Shown here: positions 21,672 to 31,740 of the stretch, in pieces
Layout: each line of letters begins with the position of its first letter
Position numbering within the stretch: position 1 is the first letter of the stretch
DNA from: Asparagopsis taxiformis
Lineage: Eukaryota > Rhodophyta > Florideophyceae > Bonnemaisoniales > Bonnemaisoniaceae
Assembly (NCBI GenBank): GCA_030407315.1
Contig: JALQPE010002551.1
Coordinates: forward strand, 78,139 to 142,138
Length of the DNA stretch: 64,000 bases
Reading direction: 5' to 3'
Notes under the pieces: generated by a model
Database searches by the model: none
What the model saw: the letters and a program-made list of their open reading frames with translations, nothing else
What the model was told of the DNA's origin: nothing
Program-made: the position numbers and the translations under genes

Positions 21672-24600
21672 TCAGTCGCCGCGCGCCGTGGACACTGAGA
21701 GGCGGAGTAAAGGAAGTTTGAGAGTGAATTGAGCCGGTTTGAGTGCCTTCGTTAATAGATCAGCAGGGTTGTCAATAGAGGAGATATGCTGTGGTGCAAT
21801 GAGCCCTTTTTGTACCTGCTCTTTGAGCCAGTGGTACTTGATGTCAATGTGGCGAGCCTTGGGTGTCGGGTAAGAGGATTTGGCGGTGACAAGGGCAGCG
21901 GCGTTGTCGATGTACAGAGGGATTGGGGCACGGGCAAGGTGGCGGGTCTCATAAAAGAAGTTGGAAACGGCTAGTAGTTGCTGGGCGGTGTGGAACGTTG
22001 CAACATATTCGGCAGCGTGAGTAGATGGGGACACTGTGCGCTGGCGTTTGGACTGCCACGCAATAGGAGACCCATTATAGATAATCAGGCTGCCTGTAGT
22101 AGAACGACGGGTGTCCGGGCACGCAGCGTGATCTGAGTCTGAGAATGCCATGAGAGAGGATTTGAGCTGGCGGTGATATGTTATTCCCGTGTTCAGTGAG
22201 CCGCGGAGATATCGCAGGACACGCAATGCAGCCAACCAGTGGTAAGTGGTGGGGTTGTGTGAATAGCGGCCCAGAAAGCCAACTATGAATGAGATGTCCG
22301 GGCGCGTACAGTCGGCGAGATATCGCAGGGCGCCAATAAGGCCTGTATAGTCGTACTTGGATGTGTTAAGTGGTTTAGAGTCCGTGTTGGTTGAATAGAG
22401 AAGCTCTGAGGCAATCGGAGAGGGTGACGGCTTGGCGTGAGTGTGGCGATACTTGTCGAGGAGGGATTGGATATATCCCGGTTGAGATATAGTTAAGCCT
22501 TGTTTTGATTGCGTTACTTTCCATCCAAGCAAGGTGGAGACAGGACCGAGGTCCTTGAGGGCATACTTCTGAAGGAGGGTGTTTTTGGTTGAAGAAATGA
22601 GCGTTCTGGAATTGGATATAACGAGGAAATCATCCACAGTAATGATAAGAAGGATAAAGCGGGAGGTATCATTTTGGTCGTGACGGATGAAAGAGCATGG
22701 ATCGGAGTGCAGACGGGTGAAGCTGTGAGATTGGAGAAAAGAGGCTAAACCCTCTGTGAATATCTTGCACGCCTGTTTGCTTCCATACATGTTCCCAGTT
22801 AGTTGGGCAACATGATTTGGATATCGGAGGGAGCCATCAAAGCGGGTGGGTTGGTGGACGAATATCATTCTGTCCTCGTTGAATTTCTCATGAAGAAATG
22901 CAGCTTCGAGATCCCAGTGTATGGCATGATATGAGTTTGCAGCAGCAAGAGCGAGTGCTGATCGAATTGTGTCGCGGTGAGTGACTGGACTGGAGAGATC
23001 ATACGGGTCATAATGTATTCCGGGGATCTGTTTATCCCCTCGTACTGTGCATCTAACTTTGCGACTGGTCGGGGTGCCATCACTGTCACGCTTCAGTTTG
23101 AATACTGTGGTGAGTGGAATTATTTTCGTGTCAGGAGGGATAGTAGAGCGTGGGACATAGGAGAGAATGCCTCGGGATTCTAAGTTGTCAATTTCGGTAT
23201 TCCAGGCAGCTTCCCAGTCAGCGGCATCTGGTGCCTGGCGTGCCTGGGAGAGGGTCTTGGGTTCTGATACGTTTTGATCAGCAAAGGCGGTGACATGATT
23301 GGAGAACGAATCAGGTTCGGGGAAGTATGTCCTAATGGGGTCCGCAGTGGGGTGGTATTCGGCAAAGTCGGAGATGCGGCATCTGTGTACAGTATTCTTG
23401 TCAGGGTTGAATACGAAATAGTGTCGGCAATCTTGGCGGGCCAGGTAATGCATTAGAATGGCTCGTGGTCCAAGTTTGGAGTGTGGGGAGCGATCGTGGA
23501 CATAGCCCTGTGTGCCGAACGGTAGGAGAGTGGTGACGTCAGGTGAGGTGCGAGTCCAGAGAGTGGCAGGGAGCGAGCCATGTGCACTGTGCGGAGTGTG
23601 ATTGTATGAATCTGTTGCATTGATGAGAGCGTAGTCGAAAAGGGTGTGTGGAAGGCCAGAGGTTAGAAGACTGGAACGTGTAGAATCCAATATGGTTCGA
23701 TTGACACGCTCTGCTAACGAATTTTCTTGCGGAGTGTGAGGTATCGTAGGGTGAGTGGTGATGTTGAGCTGCGCATAGAATTTTTTTAGATCCGATGAGT
23801 AATACTCACGAGCATTGTCAGAAGTGATGTCGTGTATGACATGGGGCGTGTGAGTGTGTGTGTGAAGGATGTGTGTTTTGATGAAGGCAGCGGCGCCTGA
23901 TTTGGTAGGGCTGCAGTGCACTGTGAGATAACGACTGCCTTCGTCGAGGAATGTTGAAAAATACCGGTTACCATCCTGGGAGGTGCATGGAAATGGGCCA
24001 CAGATGTCAGTATGCAGGTGGCTGCCAATGGGTGCAGAGCGGGAGCGTCGCCGGAAGGGTGCAGCGCTTGTTTTACCCACTGCACAGCCTGAGCAGGACA
24101 TCCTGGGCGGAGGCTGGAGAAGTGATTTAGGCATGTTGGGAACAAGGTTTTGTTTGGCCATGTGATGGATCTTTTTTGGATGGGCATGACAGAGCTTGAG
24201 GTGCCAGTGATGATAGTCCCTGAGAACTGATGAGAAGGGAACTGTGATTTTTTGTTTGACGCGGGTCAACTGGATACGTTTAGTTCCTTTGTTTGTTCGG
24301 TCTGGTTTGGGTATTTTGCGGAGGCGGGAGGGCTTCTTGAGCGTAGATTTGATGCTGGGGGTTCCCGAGAGCGGCTTCTTTTTTGTTCCATTGAGTTGGC
24401 GTTTGCGCAACGAAAGGCGGGAGGGTATGGTGCGAGCTGTGTTGGCCATGTTTCGTGAGGGGGACTTGCGCGGTGCATGATTGCTGGACAAAATATAGAG
24501 ACCTTTATGTTTTGGTGCAGTGGCTATCACACGTGGGGAAGGAGGTGGGGATGATTGTTCAGTGATGTATGCCTTGTTATGTTGAAACAAAACATCATGT

Positions 24601-26033
24601 GTGCGGGTAACCTGTGACACGGAGAGAAGGTTCGATTGAAGTTCTGGTCCAACAATTGCTGGATGAGCAGGAAGGGTGGATTCGTGGTTAACTGGGATGG
24701 AGACATGATCTCGGTGCGTGGTTCGCGATTTGCGGCCATCAGCGTTGCGTGTGTGCGATCTGTACTTGGTCATTCCTGAAACGGGTTTAACAAGGTGTGT
24801 CGGGTCAGCACCCGAATCCAGAATGTATGAGGTGCAGGGAGTGGTGTGGAAACGTACAGTGTCAATGGGATGATCATCTGTGGCGGTGTCGGAGTCATGA
24901 GATTCGTCTTCATGGTACTCATGGCATGCCGATCCTGGAATGGATAGGTGTGCTTTCGGTTTCGGCGTGTGCACGGTATTGCCTTTGTGGCGCGCGATGG
25001 CAGCGAGATGTGACTTCCGAACACGACATTCCGATGTGGAATGGTAGAACGATCCGTGTATGGTGCACCACGGACCTGAGTGTCCGGAAGGTGGTTTTAT
25101 GTGGTTGTTCGGATTGATACGGCGCTGGAATGTCGAGGAACGAGAGCGGGGATTGTACTGATGTCGGGTACGGAGTACACGAGATGTAGCAGGTGGTGAC
25201 TGTAGTGGAGGTGATGTCCGCTTGGTTATGTCATCGTGTTTGGCCATCATTGATATTATTGTGGGCATTGGGAGCGGAGCTGTTGGGTGAAGAGCATTAT
25301 GTGCTGCGATGGTTTGAAGGAAAACAGTCCAGTCGGAATGACTTTCGAGTCCTTCAAGAATGAATTTGACAGTGGTTTGCTCATTGGATATGTCCGGGTA
25401 GTTCGCACGGATCATAATAGCTCTGATCTCGTTGTGCTTTGCAACATACTCCGAGACAGTGAGTAAGCTGTTCCACTTGATCTGCTGAGCTTTGGATCGG
25501 AGGTTTTCATCCGTATGCTCAGGATTTCTTGTAGTGAGACGCGTCTGGATGCGGGCAAAGAGGGTGTGAATGGGGCCAGAAAGTTCGGCGTCAGTGAATA
25601 GTGCCATAATCTCAGGGGAGAGAGTGGGAAGTACGAGGAGTTGCGCTTGAGAGTGATTTGTGATGTGAAGGTTGGCTTCTGCTTCAGTGGTAGAGGTTGG
25701 GGTGGGTTGTAAAAGATATTGCAAGACATTGTATGATCGAGCAAAATGCTCAACGCTTATGCGCCATGGAATGAAATTGGAAAATGTGAGCGTGGGGATT
25801 TCCAGCTGATGTGGAATAGACGTGGGCGGGGTAGTCATGGGTGCAAGATAGTAGGCGGTAGTCGTCGTCGCCAATGGAATGTGAGGTGGGCGGAAGTTGT
25901 CGTCGCCGGTTCGTGTGTCGCTGGGGACTTGTGCAGGTGTTGTGGCAGAATGAGCAGATTGGCCGTCAGAGAGATCTTGTGCTGGAGAGGGAATGGCGGT
26001 GGGTGGGGATGCGCTTGGTGCGTCTGGGTCCAT
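21672..26033 (-). CDS. Copia-1 gag-pol polyprotein, 1453 aa
   Basis: One intact frame encodes gag, protease, integrase, reverse transcriptase and RNase H in Copia order. Gag ends with a zinc-knuckle-like CTIHGSFYHSTSEC near residue 325, a CX2HX4HX4C variant with the second cysteine replaced. Protease shows LDSGAD near 405. Integrase has an HHCC finger ending CSGC and the acidic residues in HTDICGP, SDNAREYY and PQENSLAERVNRT. Reverse transcriptase carries TVDDFLVIS where YVDD is usual. RNase H shows SDSDHAA and THAAEYVA. The ATG (26031-26033 on the plus strand) lies within the primer binding site, leaving no untranslated leader between primer site and gag. The stop is 61 bp before the 3' LTR. 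The protein would make virus-like particles and copy and integrate the element. Confidence 0.96.
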   Translation of the reverse strand: MDPDAPSASPPTAIPSPAQDLSDGQSAHSATTPAQVPSDTRTGDDNFRPPHIPLATTTTAYYLAPMTTPPTSIPHQLEIPTLTFSNFIPWRISVEHFARSYNVLQYLLQPTPTSTTEAEANLHITNHSQAQLLVLPTLSPEIMALFTDAELSGPIHTLFARIQTRLTTRNPEHTDENLRSKAQQIKWNSLLTVSEYVAKHNEIRAIMIRANYPDISNEQTTVKFILEGLESHSDWTVFLQTIAAHNALHPTAPLPMPTIISMMAKHDDITKRTSPPLQSPPATSRVLRTRHQYNPRSRSSTFQRRINPNNHIKPPSGHSGPWCTIHGSFYHSTSECRVRKSHLAAIARHKGNTVHTPKPKAHLSIPGSACHEYHEDESHDSDTATDDHPIDTVRFHTTPCTSYILDSGADPTHLVKPVSGMTKYRSHTRNADGRKSRTTHRDHVSIPVNHESTLPAHPAIVGPELQSNLLSVSQVTRTHDVLFQHNKAYITEQSSPPPSPRVIATAPKHKGLYILSSNHAPRKSPSRNMANTARTIPSRLSLRKRQLNGTKKKPLSGTPSIKSTLKKPSRLRKIPKPDRTNKGTKRIQLTRVKQKITVPFSSVLRDYHHWHLKLCHAHPKKIHHMAKQNLVPNMPKSLLQPPPRMSCSGCAVGKTSAAPFRRRSRSAPIGSHLHTDICGPFPCTSQDGNRYFSTFLDEGSRYLTVHCSPTKSGAAAFIKTHILHTHTHTPHVIHDITSDNAREYYSSDLKKFYAQLNITTHPTIPHTPQENSLAERVNRTILDSTRSSLLTSGLPHTLFDYALINATDSYNHTPHSAHGSLPATLWTRTSPDVTTLLPFGTQGYVHDRSPHSKLGPRAILMHYLARQDCRHYFVFNPDKNTVHRCRISDFAEYHPTADPIRTYFPEPDSFSNHVTAFADQNVSEPKTLSQARQAPDAADWEAAWNTEIDNLESRGILSYVPRSTIPPDTKIIPLTTVFKLKRDSDGTPTSRKVRCTVRGDKQIPGIHYDPYDLSSPVTHRDTIRSALALAAANSYHAIHWDLEAAFLHEKFNEDRMIFVHQPTRFDGSLRYPNHVAQLTGNMYGSKQACKIFTEGLASFLQSHSFTRLHSDPCSFIRHDQNDTSRFILLIITVDDFLVISNSRTLISSTKNTLLQKYALKDLGPVSTLLGWKVTQSKQGLTISQPGYIQSLLDKYRHTHAKPSPSPIASELLYSTNTDSKPLNTSKYDYTGLIGALRYLADCTRPDISFIVGFLGRYSHNPTTYHWLAALRVLRYLRGSLNTGITYHRQLKSSLMAFSDSDHAACPDTRRSTTGSLIIYNGSPIAWQSKRQRTVSPSTHAAEYVATFHTAQQLLAVSNFFYETRHLARAPIPLYIDNAAALVTAKSSYPTPKARHIDIKYHWLKEQVQKGLIAPQHISSIDNPADLLTKALKPAQFTLKLPLLRLSVSTARGD

Positions 26034-26037
26034 AACC
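26024..26037 (-). promoter_or_regulatory. Copia-1 primer binding site (half initiator tRNA-Met)
   Basis: Directly next to the 5' LTR the minus strand reads GGTTATGGACCCAG. This is complementary, with one mismatch, to the anticodon arm of initiator tRNA-Met (CTGGGCCCATAACC), the half-tRNA priming known from Drosophila copia and Ty5. The polyprotein ATG is inside it. Confidence 0.8.
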
Positions 26038-26147
26038 TGTGAAGAGAACAGTGTTCCTTAGCTGTTTATTGACGGAGTGGAGCGACGGCGGAGGTTAAAG
26101 TACTAGAGGAGTGCTGTAAGTGGCTGTAAGCATATAGTTATTTGTCA
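26038..26147 (-). repeat. Copia-1 5' LTR
   Basis: This is the promoter-bearing copy for the minus-strand element, identical to 21501-21610. At only 110 bp it leaves little room for U3, R and U5 regions. Confidence 0.95.
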
Positions 26148-26152
26148 TCTAG

Positions 26153-26932
26153 TCTTGTCTGTTTCAATTCCACCGTTCGTCATGTATTGCGAAAAGAATT
26201 GCATAAAGCAATGCAGTGATTCATCACCGGTACATTCGAGGGGAAGCAATCGGGCTGTCGGATGAAGAAACCGAATGCAAATTGATCCATTTCCAAGGCC
26301 AATTTTCTGCAATCTCCATGCATTAACGACTAATTCCGCCGCTTCTCCGCCGTCATCCCGTTCATGCCATGCGGGCAATTGTGCTGTCAACACTATGAAC
26401 AACTTTTCCAACAGCGTTGTAATGGATGAAATGATCTCAAATCCCATTTGCGTTTCTGCAAACTTCTCAAACTCCAGACCACCCATCGATAAATCATCGT
26501 TTCATGTATCTTTGTAGTGGATCCTTCCGTATCCGTTCAACACCCTCCTACTACACCTCCCAGATTATGAAGTGTTTTATCACCACTGAACCCTACACCC
26601 TGTATAGTCATGCAACCAGCGAACATTCCTGCGGCACAATCAGCTGGACTAGTTGGCTTCTATCTCCTCCTTCGGTTTCACTTCGCCATTGGTAATGAGT
26701 CTCAAAGTCTTCAGATACAGGCATGGTTTAATTCAAAAGCTGCGAACATGGTATCGAAAGCCAATATCTCATCCATGTTCGCGAGACAAGCCTAAATTTT
26801 GACTCTTTCGAATCGACGATAGGGCCACAACTCGCTCCATACCACAGCTCTTATTCCTTTAAACAAGGAAGCAACCTCGAAACATCCACTAAATGTGTAC
26901 TATCGTATTCCAGACCTGCTATTCGAAAAATT
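26153..26932. other. Right flank of Copia-1; interrupted minus-strand open frame
   Basis: A minus-strand frame of 113 codons (26486 to the insertion) has a plausible helical composition but no recognised motif; its stop TGA is supplied by the LTR end. The rest contains only short frames. Confidence 0.35.
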
Positions 26933-27994
26933 ATGCAGTCGAATGGCATAGCAGATGATGTTGCATACATTAATTTCTGCTCGGGTGATGCTGCACAGTT
27001 GTCGAGTCTTCAGCTTGTACAATTTTCATCTGATGAAGAGGTGCTATCCGTGTCCAGGGGTGATAATCAAGATGCTCTCATCGTCCGTGTGTCCTCCGGA
27101 TATTCCTGTCTAAACCTTACCATTTCATTTTCGTTTGACCGCTTTGTTGCCAATGTCCAGTATACACTCGTGGCGCAAAACGCTGCGAATGAGCAAGTAT
27201 GCAATGTGTCCATATCGTTTATAGTTGCAGGCTTGAAAATGTATAGAGAGAGCACAGTACAATCCTCTGCGAGGGTCTCGGTGAGAAAAGACGTACCGAG
27301 CAATGAGAATCCAGCCATTACAAAAACTATTGTTTCTGGAACTGAGAATGACATTACCTCAAACTATGAGGCAGTTATTTCGTCACCCGTAGAAATCCTC
27401 CTGGTGAAGGTCCATTACCCTGATGGCACGGATTCAAATGAAAAACCAGTGGCAGATGTAGTGTCTTCTTTGAGAACCCTGGCTATGGAGACCCAAACGG
27501 AAGCCACCCCTCCGATTTTCTTAGATAATTCTCAATGTCTTATCTTTGGTTTCTCCGCAGAGACTTCTGATGACCATTCGAATTGCGGAGCGTTATTTCT
27601 TGTAGAAGAACCCTCGGCAGGTCGATCCGAAATTTCTCTGGCTCCTCGTTTCAGACCATATAGGGATGGATCTATAGAATTAACATTCACGTGGCCGTCT
27701 CTGACAGAAGAGGATGAAGATCTTGCCGAAGAAGAGTACACTAACATGTTGCCAGTCAATATTGTGGGCTCATCCTGGAGAGTTCTTCGCGTGGGCAACG
27801 ACATTTTCCGTGAAGTGGATGGTTTATACCAACAGCGTGAAGATGGTTTATATTCTACGACGTTTTTATCTCAACTGGGCAGTGGCACAAACCTGAACTG
27901 GCATATCAACGTAGCATTTCCGGATGGAACATCATCGACTGCAAAAATAGTGAGCAATCAAGTCTTCGACCTTCTTTCATACAATGACGAATAG
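26933..27994 (+). CDS. Hypothetical protein, 353 aa, predicted beta-rich
   Basis: A single frame from ATG at 26933 to TAG encodes 353 residues without introns. Alternating hydrophobic and polar stretches (LVQFSSDEEVLSV, LNLTISFSFDRFV, VEILLVKVHYPDG) suggest beta strands. A related-looking segment, WHINVAFPDGTSS, recurs near the C-terminus, so tandem beta-sandwich domains are possible. There is no signal peptide, transmembrane segment or catalytic motif that I recognise. An acidic stretch (EEDEDLAEEEY) lies near residue 265. It stands alone between the Copia-1 flank and an empty stretch. The intact 1-kb frame in mid-GC DNA supports a real gene. Confidence 0.6.
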   Translation: MQSNGIADDVAYINFCSGDAAQLSSLQLVQFSSDEEVLSVSRGDNQDALIVRVSSGYSCLNLTISFSFDRFVANVQYTLVAQNAANEQVCNVSISFIVAGLKMYRESTVQSSARVSVRKDVPSNENPAITKTIVSGTENDITSNYEAVISSPVEILLVKVHYPDGTDSNEKPVADVVSSLRTLAMETQTEATPPIFLDNSQCLIFGFSAETSDDHSNCGALFLVEEPSAGRSEISLAPRFRPYRDGSIELTFTWPSLTEEDEDLAEEEYTNMLPVNIVGSSWRVLRVGNDIFREVDGLYQQREDGLYSTTFLSQLGSGTNLNWHINVAFPDGTSSTAKIVSNQVFDLLSYNDE

Positions 27995-29035
27995 GCCTGC
28001 CAGGCTTGCAGACAAGAGACAGAAGCAAGGGAATTAGGCAAGCCCGCCTGGTCTAGATGGGCGAGGAGATTGGCCTGGAAATTGGCTAGTATGGAGAGGG
28101 GCGTCTGCAGAGCAACGCGAGCATTCTAGGCACAAAAGCGGTGCGAAATCTGCGTCTCGGCGCGTTGTAACTCCAGGGAGTGCTGCAGCACGAAGACGGA
28201 CATGACGTGACATATGCGCTCGTGCTCGTCGGCGAGGACGCGGCGAAGTTCGAGCAACTTGGAGTTGCGCAGCGACGATTGCACATGGGCCATCGCAATG
28301 GCGCCTGCGCGCCCGAAGAAATAGAAGGCGGAGGGGTGGTGGAGCGAAAGGGCCAGGGTACGAAGCAGGATTCGAAAGGCATCTATGCGTTGTGTCTCAT
28401 CGGTGAACATCAACCAGTCAGTTGGGAAGCGACAACGCAGCGTTACGCTGCATGTGAATACATAATTCGGTAGTGGCGGCGAACAGGAGCGCATTTGGCG
28501 TCGCATCGGTGTCGATCAATTGTTCACCTGAATTGATGTGCGTTTGTCATGGATTGTGATTGGCGACATGATCCATGAAAGTGTTTGTTGCAAAATAGTC
28601 CAGAACGTGTTGTGGGTTAGGGAGTTCGGTTAATTCTAGCATTTGACCTTTCAGTGCACCTGTCGACACCATTTCCGGACACCTGTCTCTACGAACGTTC
28701 TGCTCGCCCATTGGCTGTCTCACTAGCTGGCGATGTTTACAATATCACCCAGCTATAGTTGATCAACGGATTTAGAAGCTCCTTTCCACGCCCGCCACCA
28801 AGGTTTAGCACGGTATTAACAACTATATACTTCTTAGTCTTCGATAGATTGCACCAATCATACTATTCTTTCTTGTCCTTGTCTTTTTCAGTTCCATTTG
28901 TGCCTGTCGATAACCGGCATGAGTCAACCAGCCTAGCACTCCAGTGCCACACTTCAATTCTACTTTCAGCCATCTTAGTACTCAGGTCTAGCACCAAATC
29001 ATTTACCTTCATACTAAAAATACGCAGCTTATTTC
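27995..29035. other. No gene recognised; weak minus-strand frame at 28126-28506
   Basis: A minus-strand frame of 126 codons contains LRTLALSLHHPSAFYFFGRA and a helical ELRRVLADEHERI segment. It could be an exon, but I recognise no family and could not find partners. Confidence 0.3.
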
Positions 29036-29420
29036 CTCTCCAGTCCACTCCATCAGACAGTGTTGTGAACCAATGCACGGTGCTACCCGCAGACAATACA
29101 ATTTGCTATCTACACTACTGTCTACAGATTTCCCCAGACAGTGCAGGAATCCAATACAATGCATTGCCTCAGACAGTAAAATGTACTGTCTGCACATACT
29201 GCCTGGCGGCAACACTTCCGGACAGTAAAATTTACTGTTCTGGACATTAAATTTTACTGTTTTTGGTACTGTCCAGATTTCGTGCCAGTTTATTGCTGCA
29301 GCAGTATTCTGAAATTTCCAGACAGTAAATTTTACTGTCTCCGCGCACTGTCTTGGCCAGACAGTAATTTTTACTGTCTCAGACAGTAAATTTACTATCT
29401 TTTTCCATTCCCAACACCGT
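29036..29420. repeat. Cluster of CAGACAGTAAAA/TTTTACTGTCTG palindromic repeats
   Basis: Short facing pairs such as CAGACAGTAAATTTTACTGT are repeated. This is the same kind of repeat as at 885-1345 and 37600-38325, here mainly with the CAGACAG variant. Confidence 0.75.
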
Positions 29421-29467
29421 AGTGTGATTCATTCCACTCTACAAGATCACCCTCATGAGAACGTTCA

Positions 29468-31740
29468 TTGCAGTCCATAGAGTCCGGAAACCACTTCGCA
29501 GGCTCATCCATGCAGGACAAATATTCGAGGCAGTGTGCAACGAACGGTCCAAATCTGAACTTCAGACGTATCTACATGTACAAAACTCGAGTGAAGCGTT
29601 CTACCTCGCCAGTGAGCTCCCTTAGAAAGGAACGCCTAAGGATGTCGAAAATGAAGACAAATCCGTTCGAAGCTAATCAAACATGCTGGAAAAAACGTTG
29701 TTTCACATCTGTGGAAAATACCTTTGCATTTTCTTAGTACAAGCGCATCAATGAACCGATCGGAGAGGAAGCGAACATTGAGCTTAATGTTTGATGAAAA
29801 TTTGAGGTCGTTTATGTTCAATGGCAACCTAGTGTGTAGTACTTTCCTAGTGAAGGCTTTTCGGTTTTCCAAGACTCTGCAAAGCTGTGTGAAATGCACA
29901 TTGATGGCTCCATCATCGTGCTCAATAGAAGCTTTGCCTCGAGGAATATACAGGATGGAAAATCAGATATGCAGGATCGTAAACTACTTACAGTCTCTCG
30001 CAGAAACCACAGCTCAGCTAATGCCAGATAGAACTGAGCAGCACCTCCCTTTCTTCAACAAAGCAAGCGTTTACAAAAAGTTTCTCGAAGACATCAACAA
30101 TCTCCCTCGTGATCAAAATCAATGGGCCATCAGCTCGGCTTCGAGGCCACCCAGTGAGAGTTACTTTTTACGTGTATGGAGATCTGAATGCAGCAGTATC
30201 AAAGTCCGAAAACATCACCGTTTTGCCAAGTGCAACGAATGTGAAATGTTGCGGGCAGAGCTAGGCCGGTGTAGATTGAACGAAGAACGAGCAAGCGTGC
30301 TCCGACGCAGGCATAAATCGCATTTGGAGTTTATTGAAAGTGATAGGAGAGCCTATGAGAAGAAAAGACAAGAAGCAAAGCGGAACCCATATATGGTCTG
30401 CTCATTTGTAATTGAAGGAGCAGATCAGTCAGCCTTTGGGTTACCACATTTTATTTTCGAAACAAAATCTTCAAGGGGAGAAAAGCTCAAGGTCAGGCTC
30501 ATTGGGGCGCTGGAGCAAAGTGCAGTGAACGAGCTTTCCCTGCTACTACTAACAGAAGAGTTTGAAACAGGTGGAAATCATATAATAGAGACGATGCACC
30601 GGGTTCTACAACGCAAAGTAGACAAATCATCCAAGATGCCTTCAAAAATGTATTTGCAGCTCGACAACTGCACTCGGGAGAACAAAAACCGGTTCGTTAT
30701 GGCATATTTGGAGATGTTAGTGCGTCGAGGCGTTTTTGAGGAGGTCATTGTCTCTTTTCTGCCCATTGGTCACACTCACAGTGATATTGACCAATGTTTT
30801 AGCAGAACCTCCAACAGACTCCGGACCAATGAGGCACTGACCATGGAAGACCTTATGGATCAGTTGCGCAACTCGTATACTCCTCGCCCAACCGTGTCCC
30901 GTATGATGAGTGTAGCGAACTTTAGTGGTCTTTGCATTTCTGAGAGGTGTCTCCGGAGTATTCCACCATTCAGCCATTTTAGATTCTTTCAAGTTCAGTA
31001 GAACAGACCAGACACAGCCTGTCGACTCAATAGAATTTGGTGCGAAATGTTCAGTGTGGGTTAACTGTAATGAGTCCTGGAAGCCTCTAGATGACATCAA
31101 CCCTAATTCTGGCTTCTTGAAATTCGTCCCTTCATTGCAAAACACACCACCAACAATCTTGAAGTCCCTGCCAAACGTCACGGCTATCAACAAATGCTTG
31201 GAGTCGAATGAAGCTAGAGTTGGGTGTTCCATGAAAATGCAGTCTCTAAGAGAACTTCGAGATCGAGTATATCGAGACCGTGAGGAGAAATTTCATTGGG
31301 ATCTAGAGGACAGTTTTGAGATGGCGACGAACCGTCCTTCGGACGATCAAAATGGGACCATCGAATATCAGGATCAGGATGCAGATCTCTCCTCCACACC
31401 ATTTTTCGACTTCGAGTATGGAGCAGGGGATATGGTTGCCGTGAAGACAGTTGATGGGAATGACACATTTTGGATTGCAGAGGTCGTTTCAGTTCACACC
31501 CGTACAAAAGGTGTTGCTTCGTCTCTATCAATAATATGGTATGAGCCTGACAAAGATTGGCACAATCCATATGAAGCAAAGTACAGCGTTAGCACGAAGG
31601 TGACAAATGGAAGAAAAGTTCCATTTCGACATATAATAAGCGTGAATACTGGTCTGGTCAAGTTCTCTTCTCTCAAAAGGGATCGAACAATAACTGTCAA
31701 CGATGCGAAGGGTATAAGAGAGTCTCTCGGTGTGAACTAA
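29468..31740 (+). pseudogene. DDE-like transposase-derived protein (DUF7869-like), two frame changes
   Basis: Three frames join into one gene. The first ends with a cysteine motif (CWKKRCFTSVENTFAFS); the next continues SMNRSERKRTLSLMF and holds a FAKCNECEMLRAEL zinc-finger-like motif, a charged helix and the conserved core. The core comprises SFVIEGADQSAFGLPHF, YLQLDNCTRENKNRFV and LPIGHTHSDIDQCFSR, with acidic residues spaced as in RNase H-fold DDE nucleases; this looks like the DUF7869 family, often found with transposons. The third frame (after about 30996) continues FSRTDQTQPVDS and ends with a domain containing YGAGDMVAVKT and WIAEVVSV. The frame changes, near 29717 and 30996, are each one base. 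It is either decayed or affected by sequencing error. Confidence 0.6.

Larger units (their letters stand above)
21501..26147 (-). mobile_element. Copia-1: complete Ty1/Copia LTR retrotransposon
   Basis: A 4647-bp element is bounded by two 110-bp LTRs that are identical by eye (21501-21610 and 26038-26147, both TG...CA). It is flanked by a perfect 5-bp target duplication TCTAG at 21496-21500 and 26148-26152. A single uninterrupted polyprotein frame fills the interior on the minus strand. Identical LTRs and an intact frame mean a recent insertion and possible activity. The LTRs are unusually short, and no clear polypurine tract sits beside the 3' LTR, where the minus strand reads AACTTTACACT. 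Confidence 0.97.
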
